From Argyresthia goedartella (lineage: Eukaryota; Arthropoda; Insecta; Lepidoptera; Argyresthiidae), in contig OX463806.1 of the NCBI GenBank assembly GCA_949825045.1, forward strand, positions 44,912,208-44,976,207: DNA of 64,000 nucleotides, given 5' to 3'. A program made the position numbers and the translations under genes. The first letter of the stretch is position 1. The number at the start of each line of letters is the position of its first letter. The notes under the pieces were generated by a model that was given only the letters and a program-made list of their open reading frames with translations, was not told the origin of the DNA and made no database searches. Below are positions 63,189-64,000 of this stretch, piece by piece.

Positions 63189-63867
63189 TGCGGAGCGGAG
63201 CGGAGAGTGCCCGGGGCAGTGAGGAGGGCGGGCAGGGCAAGTCTCATCGCCGCAGCCGGGGTGGCGGCGCCCGCAGTCTCGCTGGCGGGGACAGTACCGC
63301 CTTCCCCGCCGCTTCGTTTTCCGCTTGGGTGCTCCGTCGTTCGCCTGCGCCGTTGGCGAGGAGGGCGCCGTTTCTTCTTGCAGATCGCGGCGGGGCGGAG
63401 TTGTTCGTTTGGGTTGAATGGCGGCTATTATATTATATACCTGTCAGCTGCCACGATATTATCTAAAAAATCAAGCGTTGGTTGGTTAGTCACCAAAATA
63501 ATATGGATAGTAACTATGCATTTGTTAATGCATAATTATTATGCATTAATGAATCAACTCAAATTAATGAAGTATAAATTACTCAATTTGTAAATAATTA
63601 AAATATCTACTAGTTGCTGGGTGAGCTGTAGACCTCGCGTGTGACACTTTATTTTAATAACATATACAAACTTTTCAATGCACCTCGTTACGTATTGACT
63701 TTTTACTAAAATTATATAGCATTGTACTCTCACGATCTCTACAAATCCAGCGACACCTCATTTGTTAAAATCCGTCAATCTGTTTGGACTGTAGCGATTT
63801 TTTGATATTTGAAAAAGCACATCACTGCCATTTTGAAAATTTTCCAAAAAGTGAATCGACAAAAAAT

Positions 63868-64000
63868 AGCAGTTTATGGGACTGATACATAATGGAGGGC
63901 AGTAAAAAGGCGAGTTTCATAATAATATCACTCGAGAGTTTTAATGCCTATTTATTTACAGTTACATTCACTAGTTTATCTACACACATATCATAAGCTC
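63868..64000 (+). mobile_element. composite double-hairpin repeat, copy 4 (runs off the window)
   Basis: Begins AATAGCAGTTTATGGGACTG and reaches CTACACACATATCATAAGCTC at the window end, matching copies 1 and 3. Confidence 0.8.

Overview
The window looks like insect, most probably lepidopteran, genomic DNA: AT-rich, intron-rich, and crowded with transposable elements. The mixture includes SINEs with tRNA-like heads, RTE and CR1/Jockey-type LINEs, BEL/Pao and Copia LTR elements, piggyBac, P, hAT and Tc1/mariner elements, and many hairpin MITEs. The order-level call is inferred from repeat types, not from a search.

One host gene is clear: a plus-strand gene for paraplegin (SPG7-type mitochondrial m-AAA protease), read here as 13 exons from 30427 to 62586. 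Together they encode 661 residues: an arginine-rich presequence end, two membrane segments, an AAA+ ATPase with Walker A and B, and an M41 zinc protease with HESGH plus the distal aspartate. The start-codon exon and the last exon(s) were not found. Exon phases join without a break. The introns total about 30 kb and are packed with transposons, some lying a few bases from splice sites.

Layout. 1-9600: a decayed LINE, a 258 bp (AAAT)n tract, an RTE LINE block fused to a 5'-truncated Copia element with its 3' LTR, and a MITE. 9600-16545: a second RTE copy split by a 4,010 bp P element (31 bp inverted repeats, 8 bp target duplication, THAP domain). 16550-18780: a hAT-type transposase pseudogene with a perfect 96 bp-arm palindrome, and a relic IS630-like transposase. 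19542-22483: a piggyBac element with one frameshift. 25198-28955: a fold-back structure with long inverted arms rich in nuclear-receptor half-sites, enclosing a tandem array and a BEL/Pao fragment. 29633-29801: a hairpin MITE. 30427 onward: the paraplegin gene. Its largest intron (31372-41662) carries a Tc1-like element whose left inverted repeat was hit by a young BEL/Pao element with nearly identical LTRs. Later introns hold SINEs, a four-copy composite hairpin repeat, a 1.5 kb 57 bp minisatellite, a decayed duplicate of the protease-motif exon, an open D-D-x41-D mariner-type transposase and two LINEs.

The elements do not form one pathway. The value of the window is in a readable order of nested insertions, several structurally complete or nearly complete transposons, and the way repeats press against the exons of a conserved mitochondrial gene. 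No CRISPR arrays, rRNAs or functional tRNA genes were seen.
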